Positions 46,853-58,761 are shown, counted from the first letter of the stretch. The stretch is 64,000 nucleotides of DNA from Apium graveolens (GCF_009905375.1 NC_133656.1:231864611-231928610), one strand, 5' to 3'. The notes: a model not told the origin generated them from the letters alone. Numbers and translations: made by a program.

Positions 46853-49192
46853 CTAATGATTAGTTTTAAGGACCCAGACTTGCTTGGATCCTTTGGCCTT
46901 ATCAAGTTTGTTAACATTTGCAGCGAATCTAGCATCAGAGTTTATGTTAACATTTTTCTTATCAGAATTTACACTATCGGACTTAGAATCAGAATTTACA
47001 CTAGAAGGAACAATGGAAACTTTCTTTAAAGAAGGTTTTATTTGATAATAATCATAGTATAAACTATGATATTTCTTACAAGTATAAATGGAATGCCATA
47101 AACTACCATAATGAAAACAAGGATATTGTGGCTTATATCTAACAGATTGACTCTTAACCCCTGACTTTGAAGGTAAGGAGTTTATGTTCTTATTCTTCTT
47201 GCAAAAAGAAGCCAAATGGTTAGAACTTCCACAGTTATGACACGTTTTCCTAGGAGCATCAGGAACAGGCTTATAATCATTGCTTTTATTCACACCTTCC
47301 TTTCCATTCCTATTTTTCCTAGGTGATTTTACCTTGTTTGCATTCTTAACATCTTTCAGCTTATGCTTAAGCTGCTTCTTTGTCATTAAGCCTATGTTTA
47401 CTTCAACTGTCTTTTCCTGTTTTAGTTTGTCAGAAGTTAATCCCTCTTTAACTTCTGATTGCTCATTATCAGACTTTACAGTTACAAACTTAACAGGTTT
47501 TAACTTTGGTTTTTGCTTAACAACAACAGGCTTAATTTCTACAGTTCCTTTATCATTCTTATCATCTCCATAACCTAAGCCCTCTTTCCAATTTTCACTA
47601 CTTAGCAAATTTTGAGTTGTTCTGCCAGAGTTAGTCCAAGTCCTGATAATCTCTCTTTCCTTTTCTAACTCAGTTTTTAGAGATTCATTTATTTTTAGCA
47701 CTTCATCCCTAACATAAAAAGCATCATCTCTATCCTTCTGAGTTTGATGGAACATAACTAACTCTTTTTCTAAGAAATCATTTCTTTTCTTAAAAGCAAG
47801 ATTTTCAAAAGTTAATCTTTCACATGTTAAAGTTTGATCTCTATAACTAACAAACATGGTTTTAAGATATCTTCTTAACTCATTAATATCATCAGTATGA
47901 AAAGCATAAGTAGTCTGAGGTACCTTTGTTTCAGCAGCTTCAGAACTGCTCTCAGCACTTTCTTTATCAACATTTGCCATCAAAGCATAGTTCTCCTCAC
48001 TTTCAGAGTCTGAGGTGTCTGTCCAGCTTTTCTTCTTTGTGACAAGAGCCTTGTCTTTGTCACCCTTCACTTTCTTGCAATCAGGAGATATGTGGCCTTT
48101 CTCACCACAGTTATAGCATTTGACATTGGTATAATCTCCTCTATCAGACTTTCCTCCTCTGCCCTCAGATCTTCTGAAATTCTTCTTATCAGAACTTGTG
48201 CCTTTCCTGGAAAACTTCTTTCCCTTCCTGAACTTCCTGTATGCAATCTTTGTGATCCCTTTCACCATAAGAGCACACAGCTTCATCATCTCCTCATCAG
48301 CATCAGTCTCAGGCAAGCTTTCAGAATCTGAGTCATCATCACTTTCAGAACTTGATGAATCAGTATCAGACTTTGTGAAAAGAGCTTTATCCTTGTCTTT
48401 CCTTGAGGTAGCTGCCTTGGGGGATTCTTCTTCAGCCTTAAGAGCAACTGTCCTTGACTTTCCTCCTTTCCTCTTGCTTCTTTGTTCCATCTCAAGTTCA
48501 TGAGTCTTGAGCATTCCATAAATTTCATCAAGAGTTGTTTCATCAAGATTGTAGTTGTCTCTTATTGTTGTTGCCTTCAAATCCCAGCATTCAGGAATAG
48601 CTAACAGGAATTTAAGGTTTGAATCTTCAAGATCATACTCCTTAGTAACCAATGACAAATCATTCAAGAGTTTGACAAATCTATCATATAAATCAGTCAA
48701 TGACTCATTTACCTTTGAGTCAAAGTGTTCATACTCTTGAGTGAGTATTGTCTTCCTGTTCTTCTTAATTGTATCAATTCCCTGACACCTTGTTTCCAGA
48801 GCATCCCATATCTCCTTAGCAGTCTTGCAGTTAATTACCCTGTTTGACATTACATTATCAATGGCACTATGCAGTAAGTGTCGTACCTTAGCATCCTTAG
48901 CAATTGATGCGATATCTTCAGCAGTATAATCACTCTTCTCCTTTGGTACGGTCTTTGCTGCTTCACCTGCAACTGCAACTGCGAGCTTGGTTGGTTTGTG
49001 AGGCTCTTCCTTGATTCTATCAAGATATTCTGGATCTGTTGCTTCCAGGAACATGGTCATCCTCACCTTCAATATGGGATATTCAGATGGTCTCAGTATG
49101 GGAACTCTGATGGTCTCATACCGACTTTGAATTTGTGTCTTTGGTAGTTCTTCAGTTTTGGTAGGCTTAGTTGGAGTTTCTGTGTCAGACAT
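46853..49192 (-). CDS. Copia Gag, long form with three zinc knuckles
   Basis: An open 779-codon frame starts MSDTETPTKPTKTEEL at 49192, just inside the primer site. It has a copia gag core (about residues 95-235: AKEIWDALETRCQG, LTDLYDRFVKLLNDL), a Lys/Ser/Asp-rich stretch, and knuckles CYNCGEKGHISPDC (about 358-371), CHNCGSSNHLASFC (about 650) and CFHYGSLWHSIYTC (about 686). The third has Tyr where the second Cys belongs. Coiled-coil text lies between (KRNDFLEKELVMFHQ). Gag length is typical of the SIRE group and longer than most copia. It ends in TAG right before protease, in the same frame. Confidence 0.9.
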   Translation of the reverse strand: MSDTETPTKPTKTEELPKTQIQSRYETIRVPILRPSEYPILKVRMTMFLEATDPEYLDRIKEEPHKPTKLAVAVAGEAAKTVPKEKSDYTAEDIASIAKDAKVRHLLHSAIDNVMSNRVINCKTAKEIWDALETRCQGIDTIKKNRKTILTQEYEHFDSKVNESLTDLYDRFVKLLNDLSLVTKEYDLEDSNLKFLLAIPECWDLKATTIRDNYNLDETTLDEIYGMLKTHELEMEQRSKRKGGKSRTVALKAEEESPKAATSRKDKDKALFTKSDTDSSSSESDDDSDSESLPETDADEEMMKLCALMVKGITKIAYRKFRKGKKFSRKGTSSDKKNFRRSEGRGGKSDRGDYTNVKCYNCGEKGHISPDCKKVKGDKDKALVTKKKSWTDTSDSESEENYALMANVDKESAESSSEAAETKVPQTTYAFHTDDINELRRYLKTMFVSYRDQTLTCERLTFENLAFKKRNDFLEKELVMFHQTQKDRDDAFYVRDEVLKINESLKTELEKEREIIRTWTNSGRTTQNLLSSENWKEGLGYGDDKNDKGTVEIKPVVVKQKPKLKPVKFVTVKSDNEQSEVKEGLTSDKLKQEKTVEVNIGLMTKKQLKHKLKDVKNANKVKSPRKNRNGKEGVNKSNDYKPVPDAPRKTCHNCGSSNHLASFCKKNKNINSLPSKSGVKSQSVRYKPQYPCFHYGSLWHSIYTCKKYHSLYYDYYQIKPSLKKVSIVPSSVNSDSKSDSVNSDKKNVNINSDARFAANVNKLDKAKGSKQVWVLKTNH

Positions 49193-49233
49193 GATTGTGT
49201 TTGGATCTTAAACTGTATGTGCGTTAACAGATC

Positions 49234-49246
49234 GGCTCTGATACCA
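49234..49246 (-). other. Primer-binding site of SIRE/Maximus-type element
   Basis: TGGTATCAGAGCC on the minus strand, two bases inside the 5' LTR; complementary to initiator methionine tRNA. Confidence 0.92.
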
Positions 49247-49248
49247 CT

Positions 49249-49840
49249 TGTTAGGTCACACACACTGTAGAGGAGGTGAATACAGTGTAAAGTACAATCA
49301 AATCGAACTTTAATATCTCAAGTAACAGAAAACAAACTTTATTGAAATAATAAACTCTGTTACAGTATGGAACTGTTACCTCTCAGTGATGAACAAATAT
49401 CACGAGAGCTGCTATGGTTACAATGAATAATCTTCTCGAATATGATAACACTTATAGTGTAAACCCTATGTCTGTGTTTATATACTACACAGTTACAAGA
49501 TAATCGCTAATTGATATGGAATATAATTCTGCTTCCTAAAATATATCAAACAAATATCTTTTCTTCCAAGTATTCTATTCTTCATAGAATTCCTTCTTCA
49601 TGCATATCTCTTCTTATGTTTATCTCGATCTTCTTTCCTTTAATCAGCTATTGTCCTTATCTGAACATCCTTCAGCACTTAAGTTCTGATATCCATCTTC
49701 TGATGATTATCTCCTGATAATATAAGTACTGATATCCTTAAGTCCTGACTTCCAGTAAGTACTGATTTATCCTGTTTAAGTAAGATCTGAAAACTAAACA
49801 TAAATCATATTAACCATGACATTATCAAATATATCTAACA
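49249..49840 (-). repeat. 5' LTR of SIRE/Maximus-type element
   Basis: Same length and order as the left LTR, with TATA box GTATATAAAC (minus) at 49476-49485. It would drive the full-length RNA on the minus strand. Confidence 0.92.
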
Positions 49841-50658
49841 ATCTAGACGATAATTTGCGATCTTTGATTTGTGCCATGGTTTGTGAAAATATGGAATAAG
49901 AACTTAGGACTGTAGTCACCAGATTGTAGTGACAGTTTTCTGAAAATTTAGAACCGTTATCACCGGGTTGTAGTGGTCGTGGCATGAATTATTGGTTTTG
50001 AATTATTGTTATTTATATGTTATGTGTATTGTGTGTATCAAATAAGAATAAAAACATATATCGAAAGTGTTTGTTTCGTATGTCGCATGTCGTATATCGT
50101 ATCGTATTTTATTATATGTGTTCATGTTACTTGGCCAACTAGTTGGATCGATTAGTCTCTTGTTGGGCTGTATAACTTATTACTTACAATTTCAGGTTTC
50201 GTCTACGATTTCGAGTTGGATAAAATTGATGTTCGAGGATCTTAGGATTGGAGTAGATTGACTTTTGGACTTCCGTTAGCTGCGCTTTTGTAGTAGTCAG
50301 CTCTGTAATAGAATTTTTGATTAATAATTGGATTTTGTATTAGTTTTGATTTAGAGTTAATGGTCCGGAAGTGCGGGTCGTTACAGTTGCCAATCTATTG
50401 GAGTTTTATGGTTGCTAAGAGATTGTCTACCAAGGTTGCCAACACTTGACAACTTCCTAAAATGATTAAAATACATATTCAAATGCAAATAGTTTATATT
50501 AATAATGCATTTTTTAGTTTATGAGTCATTACAATTTAATTTAAGGGAGCACATAAGCAACAATTAAGGGTTGCTAACTATTGGAGTAGAATGTTGCCAA
50601 GTTGATAATTTCGTAAAATTGGTAACCAGTTTGACAACCCCTTATTAGAGATACTCTA

Positions 50659-52129
50659 CAGGCTCTTGAGTTACTCTAACCCGTGCATGTGAAGGTTTTT
50701 CACTGTATAATTTAACAATGAGTTTTGCGGGGTTTGAATTTCATAATTTATACAAATGATATAAATTATTTTTTACTTGCTTCTTCCATTAGAACTGCTC
50801 TTATAATCAACACTTAAATCTCCTTATTAAATTTAGACAAGAAAACAAATTCTATACTCTGAAAATCAGAAGACACAATAATTTGCAAATTCAGAGATGG
50901 CCTTCACCTCTTGTTGACCATTTGACCACTAACATATTTTTAGGATATTTAGAGAGATATTGCGGAGATTTTTTTTTCACTTTAATATTTTGTACAGAAA
51001 TATATATTGTACTTTTATAAATAATACAAAATTTAATTTATACATAAATATTTCCTTAAACTATAAATTTAATATTGATTGTTAGTCCCCCACAAAAAAA
51101 TATGAAAAGTTTTTCTAATAATTAATCACACATATAAATAGCAGAAGTCGAATTCTTGACATCCCCATACAAATAAAAATTCAACCACTGCACACCGTTC
51201 ATTTTGCTAAAATATTAAATGTTGGTGAAACGAATGGATAATTTTTATCTATTAGGTAAATCTCGATAAATTAATATCATCGGGACTGAAGAAAATTTAT
51301 TAATTGAAAATTAATTAATTGATAAATTAATAATTTATTAATTTATCGACATATTAATAATATAATAATTTATCGATACGTATCGTTTAAAAAAAATTAA
51401 CAAATATTTCCAAATATATATACTAAAAAAATTACTGATTATCGTGTGGAAATGGACGTAGAAAAGGTTATTAATTATCGTGACGAAAATTAATCAATGA
51501 CAAAATTGTTTGGATGATGTACAAATCAGTGTTACAATAATTAGAAAAAATATGACGCGAAATATGACAATATTAAGTATTAAGCTTGAGTCGGTCTCGG
51601 AAATTGATTCCCTCGAAGGAACCATGACAATGCATAAATTTATCTTGCAATATTTAAACACTACACCACAATTCCATAATGCATTAATAGGATACACAAT
51701 AAAATATATGGAAAAATAAATTTTAAAAAAAAGTTACAGTAAAATTTTATTTTAAAAAATATATATAATTTTGTTGTAAGATAAAATTATTAATTGATAT
51801 ATTAAATGGGACTTATATATATTCATAAATAACATATTTTATAAAATTTAACGAATTATCAATTTATATTAAAAATACTGAATAAAAATTACATAAAATT
51901 ATTAATTAATCAAAATTATTAATTTATCGAATATTAATTTATAGGGCATCAACCCTATCACAGGCCTCGAGCCTTAAACCATATCAAAATAATCCGGGTC
52001 AAACTTTGTATCCAAACCCACAACCCGTTTCAAGAAACCCGAAATCTCCCTTAAACCCTTGTTGCAGCTGCAAACCCTTAATTCCATACATCTACTTACA
52101 TCAATCTGTATCTATCACCCCCCTCAAAA
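50659..52129. other. AT-rich spacer upstream of the zinc-knuckle gene
   Basis: From about 51250 to 51945, phrases GATAAATTAATA and TTTATCGAATATTAATTTAT face each other, the look of an old AT-rich TIR element. No gene seen. The last 150 bases before 52130 are CA/CT-rich and probably hold the promoter and leader of the next gene. Confidence 0.45.
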
Positions 52130-55100
52130 ATGGTGAGCCAAAGACAAAGATTAGCAAAAAAGAAGTTCAAAGAAGCAAACCCAGATAAGTTCCCTAAACA
52201 AGAACCAACTCCACCTAAAAACCCAGACAAGAAGAAGAAAAACAAGCCCAAATTCAAGAAAAAGTCAGACCCAAATAAGAAAGTTTCAACTCATAAAAAA
52301 CACCCACTTAGAGTTCCTGGAATGAGGCCTGGTGAGAGCTGTTATATTTGTAAAGAAGTTGATCATATTGCCAAGAATTGCCCTCAGAAAGCTCAGTGGG
52401 AAAAGAACAAGGTTTGGTTTTTCGAAAACTCGACCTTTTTTCGGAATGATATCTTCTGTTTTTTGAATGTAGTGTGGTTCATTTGTATGTTTATGTGATT
52501 GTAAATTGAAATTGTTTAGCTGGGATTGTAACAAAATGCAGCCTTTAGTTATTTTTGAAAAGATGTTATGAAGATTCTTAACAAATTTCGAGTAAAATGA
52601 ACATTGGGTGACTATAACTGGGTAGATTTTAAGTTATGATTTGAGAGTGTGTTACTTCTAGTGGATTTGAGTACAGTTTAGATTGGTATATTTTGCGTAA
52701 ATCCTTGATAATATTGGTTTTAAGTAAAGTGGCAAGCGTTTGATCATCATCATTACAATCTTTATATAAGACAAAAAGATAAAGATTTTATCTTTTTGCC
52801 AATTATGCTTACAAAACAGAAATTTTTGTATAAGTGAATGTTGACAATGTATCTTTGAAGTTTTCCGTGTTTTAATCCTAATAGTTGATGGTCTAGACGT
52901 ACTCTAGTTACTTATTCAAAGTTCAAGTTGAATTGGACGATTTTTGATGTTTGATAAAAAGAGGCGCGGACACTGCTTCTCCTTTTGGCAGCTAGTGTGG
53001 CATCACATTTCTTTTCTCTGTGAAAGGCGGTGAAGGATTTTATTTAAAGTGGAATAAATTATGAAATCAACAAAAATTGTTTTTAGCAGTTGCTTTTGTG
53101 TGACTGTTGGGAAGATAAACCCTTTAGTGTACATGCATCATTTCGGGCTTGTACAGGGTCCAACGAAAAGCGAAATTCGATGAATTTTATTTGAACAATT
53201 TTTGGGCTTTTATACAAGTCTAACAAGTGCAAAAACAAAAAATGTTGTTGTAGAAATCTCCTTCTCTTAGGATTTAATCCAACACTTCTTTCATGCATAA
53301 TTTCAATAGTTTTAAATTTCCAATGTTCACTATACGTGTATACCGGTGAATGTTCTATTTATCACTGGAGTAATTATTGTAGATATTATTTATATAAATT
53401 TTTTAAGAACGAGATTTTAATGGCGACGCAAAATTCCTCTGATGTTTGTAGATATGTTTATCGTGCCGACAACGTGGCCATAGTCTTAAAAATTGTCCAA
53501 ACAAGAATGACCAGACAGTGGATAGGAAACTATGTTACAATTGCGGAGGATCTGGGCATTCTCTTGCAGAATGCCCTCAACCGCGTGAAGAAGGTATTAC
53601 AGTTTGCATTATACTAGCTAAAAATAATGTTGCATAATTTTATTTATGGCTTGTGTTCTCTTCTAGACTATTAGTAGGCTTAGTCGAGCTAATTGGACTG
53701 AACTAAACTAAACTAACATGATATTTCGGCTTCTGTGCTTTCAACATTAAAGAATTATAATGGTTGCTAATAACTTACTTTTCCATTATTTAGCGATTTC
53801 AGTCTATGCTTCACGTAACTATGTGCTTGCCCTTGGGTATATACTGTTCATTTTAACCTGGGACTAGGCCCTTGAATGACCCTACTCTTAGCTTTAATTT
53901 AAGATTTTGAATCTCTATAATAGTTCAAAAACTTCAATTAAGAAAGTTATATATTCTGTAACTTTTGTATAGTACTATTACTATAACTGCAAATATATAG
54001 GTGCTAGTTACATTATCATCAGGTATGTGCACAAAATATTCCCATGATCAAATTAGCATGATCTAGTAATCTATATTACTAACTTGCATATTAGCTTTAC
54101 TAAAAATAATTGCATAAAAGTCATTATTCTTTGGCATTTATGTTTACGTGATTGATGAGTTAGCACCAGTTCAAGACATGACAGTAGTGAAATTCCATAC
54201 CGCTCAGATTGACTATAATATGATCGGAGATTAGATGAATAGGTTTTGCCTATCGTGTAGCGTGAGGGAACCACATTTTCATAGTGTATACGCACAGGTT
54301 TTGCCTCTCAAATATCGTGAGGGAACCACAATTTCATTTCGGCTAGTCAACTTTGGGCAGGTTTTGTCTAGCTGTGTAGTGTGTACTCTTCATTGCTATG
54401 CACTGTTTTCTCTTTTAGTATTATTATTGAAAAGTCTCCCAGTCGTCTGTGGTGGGATAAATAAGAGTGTGATGATTTGGGACGTAAAAATATAATAATA
54501 GATTACATAAATCTGGCATACGCTTGTCCTCTACTGTAGTTTTCGTTGCAATATTAGTGTGTCGAATTTATTTCATATTTTAAATAGGTCAACGTTGACA
54601 CTTGGCAGTATTTCGATTCTTTCTTTGGAATTTGATTAGATGTTGAATTATGTACTGATTGACTGATTGTAGTAGAACCATGGCAGTAGTATTGCTGGTA
54701 GCAGAAAATTGTATAATCTTTTGCCAATTAAAGTATTGTGTATGTGATTTTCTTTATATATTATGTTGAAAGGCAAGGTGCAGTCCATGTTACAGAGTAC
54801 GTGGGATGATAATATTATTTGGAGGATAAATTAGAGCAAAGCTGGTATTTAGTTATATAAATATTTTTATAATTTATGCATGGCGATTCACCATGGCACT
54901 TCTCATAAATGCAACATTTGACTAGTGCAGGGGGCACAAAATTTGCAAATTGCTTCATCTGTTCTGAGCGTGGACACTTGAGTAAAAACTGCCCAAAAAA
55001 CACTCATGGGATCTATCCAAAGGTACCATTTTTACCATGAGATTTTGTGATATCTTTGTAATATTTTGCACCATCTTTATATCACTATTCTTACTCTTTC

Positions 55101-56379
55101 CAGTTTCCTACTGCCAGTGTACAAATTGACCCTTTATTTCTCTCATATCTTTCATTCAATTGGATGTCAGACATACCTGGAAAGGAAAGACTTAGACTGA
55201 CTTTTTTCGTTTAATTTTCTGTAGGGCGGTTGTTGTAAAATATGTAGCGGTGTGACACATTTGGCGAGAGATTGTCCTAACAAAGGCATCAGAAGTACTG
55301 GGATTGGAAAAATATGTGAGTTTTTCGATAGTGCTTTGCTTTTATGGTGAAATTTACCCCGGTATATATCTTTGATCTATGTGGAAGACTATCTACAGTA
55401 TTCTACTTTCGAACTCTGCAAGAGATATATAATTTACATACTATCATCATCAAACAATCCCTAAATAAAATTATAAACCAGCTCTCTCTTTTTTTTGCCA
55501 AGGAAGACGAGATAATGTGAAGTACATATGAAAAGTTTTGTCTTGCCATCCTACCTCAGTATGTTTGACTCTAAAATGTACTAGTTTGACTCTCAAATTT
55601 ATATTTGCTGTAAGCACACGTGTTTTAGACTTCTCATTAATTTCTTATTGAAGGAAAGTTTCTTTTGGTTAAACAGACCCAATGTAATTTTTGGGTGAAG
55701 TCACTTAACTTTAATACTCCATATTACAACCAAATTGATCGTCATTGCTGTAAACACATGACGATGTTCAACTGCACCACATGGTTTCTGTGAAGAGTAA
55801 ATATTAAAAGTTCATATAGGATGATTTCTCAAAAATTATGTACACATAGTATTGCCCTTTTTTACTGGTGCTTGAATTTGGTAACTGACAGCATAATTTT
55901 TCTGTATCATTGAAATAATACATTGTAATCTCACATCTCTTGTTTTCAATTTTTTCTGCCATCGTTTTAGCCATTGTAAACTAACAAATCACGAAATTCA
56001 TAATTCTGCACTCGCTTAACTGTTAGTCCTGTTCTCATTTTGGAAACTGAACATTATATTGAAAATTAAATTCTTCAAGTGTTTTGCATCTCTAACAAAA
56101 ATATACAAGTGTTATTTTTTGTCCATCCATTATGCAATCTAATTCGATTTATGCTCGCCAATTTTGTTCTTTTCAGCAGCTAGATTAGAAGATAGACCCA
56201 CAGGGCAGGTGACAAAGCTCACCAGTGGTGATGATCTTGACGATGATTTTACGATGGAAGATGCTCATGCAGGCAATGCAGAAGAACCCATCAATGAGAA
56301 AATTCCATCTCTGGTCCCAGAAAGCACTGAAAAAACAAAGAAGAAACATGGACCCAAAGTTGTAAATTTTGTCGGTTGA
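52130..56379 (+). CDS. CCHC zinc-knuckle protein, ZCCHC9-like
   Basis: Five exons, 52130-52411, 53452-53593, 54931-55022, 55225-55315 and 56177-56379, all GT-AG with matching phase, encode 269 residues. The N-terminus is very basic (KKKKNKPKFKKKSD). Five knuckles follow: CYICKEVDHIAKNC (71-84), CLSCRQRGHSLKNC (96-109), CYNCGGSGHSLAEC (122-135), CFICSERGHLSKNC (149-162) and CKICSGVTHLARDC (176-189). The acidic tail holds KLTSGDDLDDDFTMEDA and ends GPKVVNFVG. Knuckle number, spacing and the VVNFVG end match plant ZCCHC9-type proteins such as the one encoded by Arabidopsis At5g52380. Such proteins bind RNA or single-stranded DNA, probably in the nucleus or nucleolus. Exon 5 starts at a tandem CAGCAG acceptor. 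Confidence 0.9.
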
Positions 56380-56966
56380 TGAACATCCTTTTTTGGCTTC
56401 AACGAGTACACACTGGTCTGTCTGTGCTTCCGGTGAACTACCGTTTTTGGCTTGAATGAGTAATGCTGTTTGCTCTTCCGCAGTTTGCTATATTGCAATG
56501 TTTTTACATGTACCAGATAATATATTGATTTATCTTTCATAGAATCAGCTGTCATATTTTTTTTTTAATATTAATCCCTCAATGTTTAATACACTTTTTA
56601 TTGATAAGTACTATAATTGAAGTGAAAACAATTGTAATAGTACATGAAGTACTATATTTAAAACATGTTGTAAGGAAAGTGTATTTTCTTTTACATTTTG
56701 TTAATTTGTTAAAATTGGCTCAAGGATTAATGGTTTAGCTGAAATTAGAAAATCCCAAGCTTTATTTTCACCCTCAAATAAGTAGTATTTTCTCCGCAAA
56801 TGTCTCTTGCTTTTATTTGAAATGGTCCATCGGCCACCATGCCTTCCTATTGAAACGAAGGATTTCTTAATTAATTCATATTTGTGTTATACTTTCTCTT
56901 CTCTTTTATCTGATTTCTCTCTCATTTCAGGCACCGGTTGGTCTTTACCCTACGCAAAAAGACACA

Positions 56967-57903
56967 ATGGTATGTAATAACGTCGTGAATCACTACTTCC
57001 CGGTCGGTAAAGACCCTGTTTCTTGTAGTGAAACTCGGGATAAGTATTGTGTGTGTATTCTTTGATCTTCTTATTGAATAAATTTCTAAAGATCATCCCA
57101 GAAAAGCTATTTGAGGGTGTTTGGAAACTTGCATTTCACAGGATTAATATTTGAATGTCTTGGATTTCAAATGAAATCCAAATTCATATTTTCAAACAAC
57201 TTATTTGATCAAATTCAGAATTTCAAATGAAATCCAGTTTCCCAAACGGACCATTAAGGGATTTGTAAGAATGTTAATGTTAAATTTACGAAAAGGAAAA
57301 CAATGTTATTTGTAGAAGAAAGATTGTGCTTGTGATTTATATGTAGCATTACAATTTAGAAGGATCGGATTGTTGATGTTTAATGTTATTTTTGGTGGTG
57401 TAACTAGGCGAATGCCGCATCTGGAATGTCTGTGCACGATGACTGTAAACTCAAGTTTATGGAATTAAAATCAAAGCGAAACTACCGCTACATCACCTAC
57501 AAGATTGAAGACCAACAAGTAGTTGTTGACAAGCTCGGAGGCCCTGATGAAAGCTACGACGATTTCTCTAATTCTCTCCCAGCTGATGAATGTCGCTATG
57601 CTATCTACGATTTCGATTTCACTACTGTTGAAAATTGCCAGAAAAGCAAGATCTTCTTTGTTGCGTGGTAACAATTTTAACTAGTTTTTTTCTGTACTCT
57701 TAAAGTCAATGCAGAGGTTGTTTCAGATACGTGAGCCTGATGATTATTGCAGGTCACCGGATACATCAAAGGTGAGAATGAAGATGGTGTATGCAAGCTC
57801 CAAGGATAGATTTAAGAGAGAATTGGATGGAATTGGAGCTGAGTTGCAAGCAACCGATCCTAGTGAGATGAGCCTGGACGTTGTAAAATCCCGAGCTGTT
57901 TAA
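56967..57903 (+). CDS. ADF: Actin-depolymerizing factor (ADF/cofilin)
   Basis: Exon 1 codes only the ATG (56967-56969), with donor GTATGT directly after it, as in most plant ADF genes. Exon 2 is 57408-57667 and exon 3 57753-57903, giving 137 residues, the normal size. Motifs include [18 protein letters not shown] with the regulatory Ser6, [45 protein letters not shown] and the actin-binding helix [22 protein letters not shown] binds G- and F-actin in the cytosol, severs filaments and speeds turnover. Intron 1 (438 bp) carries a MITE. The gene is convergent with the heat-shock gene 390 bp away. Intact. Confidence 0.95.
57115..57252. mobile_element. MITE in ADF intron 1
   Basis: Starts GGTGTTTGGAAACTTG and ends CAGTTTCCCAAACGGACC, an imperfect inverted pair. 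ATTTCAAATGAAATCCA occurs twice inside. About 138 bp. Confidence 0.65.
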
Positions 57904-58293
57904 ATGTCTTGAATAACTCTTGCATATAATGTTCATTCATTTTTCGTTGCCATGCCTCATCGCCTCTCTTACATTCTCTGAAATGAGGCTTGTATATTTT
58001 CTTTCCCATCTACATATGTTATTGATTATATAGTACACTCGATACTCTGCTTTGAGCGAGATATACTGTATGTTTGGTTTGGTTAGTACAGTAAATGAAA
58101 TAATGATGTAGCCTAATTTGTGTTCTGTTCAGATACGATCACACATTGTTATATTTCAATGTTGAAGATGATCTATTACACTGTAATTAAGTATGTATCT
58201 TTGTACATATGACAATACTTATCAATACATCAGACTCCATTACAAAGATTTATTGTCTATTACGACAAACAAGTGCACATAATTTGATTTAGT

Positions 58294-58761
58294 TTAACCA
58301 GAGATATCAATGGACTTGATCTCGGGCTTCTTGATCTCCACCTTGGGGACAGTAACAGTTAACACTCCATTCTCCATACCAGCTTTCACCTCATCCACCT
58401 TTGCATTCTCCGGAAGCCTGAACCTCCTGAGAAACTTGCCACTGCTGCGTTCCACGCGGTGCCACTTGTCGTTGTTCTCTTCCTTGTCTTTGTTCCGCTC
58501 ACCACTGATCTGAAGAACCTTCCCTTCTTCCACCTCTACCTTCACCTCTTCTTTCTTTAGGCCTGGAAGATCAGCCTTGAACACGTGAGCCTCCGGAGTC
58601 TCCTTCCAATCAATACGCGTATTAGCAAATGCTGCAGCCTCGGGGGAGCTACCAGAGGCTGAAATGAGAGGAAAGCCTTGGAAAGGATCCCATACGTCGA
58701 GAGAGAATGGGTCGAAAAAGTTGCTTCTTCGGCCTCCGAGAAAGCTTGGAATGATCGACAT
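58294..58761 (-). CDS. Class I small heat-shock protein (HSP20)
   Basis: A single-exon gene of 155 residues beginning [20 protein letters not shown], the mark of plant cytosolic class I small heat-shock proteins. The alpha-crystallin domain (about 47-145) shows [55 protein letters not shown] and [11 protein letters not shown]. The tail [11 protein letters not shown] carries the I-x-I oligomer motif (IDI). These proteins form oligomers that hold unfolding proteins during heat stress. It has a TATA box and heat-shock element upstream. Length and motifs are complete. Confidence 0.97.
   Translation of the reverse strand: MSIIPSFLGGRRSNFFDPFSLDVWDPFQGFPLISASGSSPEAAAFANTRIDWKETPEAHVFKADLPGLKKEEVKVEVEEGKVLQISGERNKDKEENNDKWHRVERSSGKFLRRFRLPENAKVDEVKAGMENGVLTVTVPKVEIKKPEIKSIDISG

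Larger units (their letters stand above)
36688..49840 (-). mobile_element. SIRE/Maximus-type Ty1/copia element, 13.15 kb, complete with both LTRs
   Basis: Two 592-bp LTRs bound gag, protease, integrase, RT, RNase H and two accessory ORFs downstream of pol. LTR flanks GTCTA (36683-36687) and ATCTA (49841-49845) are a 5-bp target duplication with one change. The LTRs differ at roughly a dozen sites by eye, so the insertion is fairly recent. Pol carries stops and a frameshift, so it is not autonomous. Confidence 0.92.
36139..50385. repeat. Gypsy-type solo LTR split by a copia element
   Basis: Starts TGTAATATCC and ends GGTCGTTACA (TG...CA), flanked by a perfect 5-bp duplication GTTGC (36134-36138, 50386-50390). 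Removing the copia element leaves about 1.09 kb. The ends resemble Ty3/gypsy LTRs, but no internal domains are present. Confidence 0.8.
36073..50658. mobile_element. Outer TIR element of the three-layer nest
   Basis: AGAGTATCTCCAATAGAG and GGGATTGTCAAA at 36073-36110 face AGAGTATCTCTAATAAGG and GGTTGTCAAAC read inverted from 50658. Without its insertions it would be about 340 bp, a MITE. A solo LTR sits inside it. The target duplication is not clear. Confidence 0.65.

Noticed and set aside
57019..57030. TTTCTTGTAGTG in ADF intron 1, like a CACTA terminus
   Set aside because: No facing CACTA end or subterminal repeats nearby; a single 12-bp match in an intron is not enough.
58310..58513. 67-codon plus-strand frame at the heat-shock gene
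   Set aside because: Antisense shadow of the alpha-crystallin domain.
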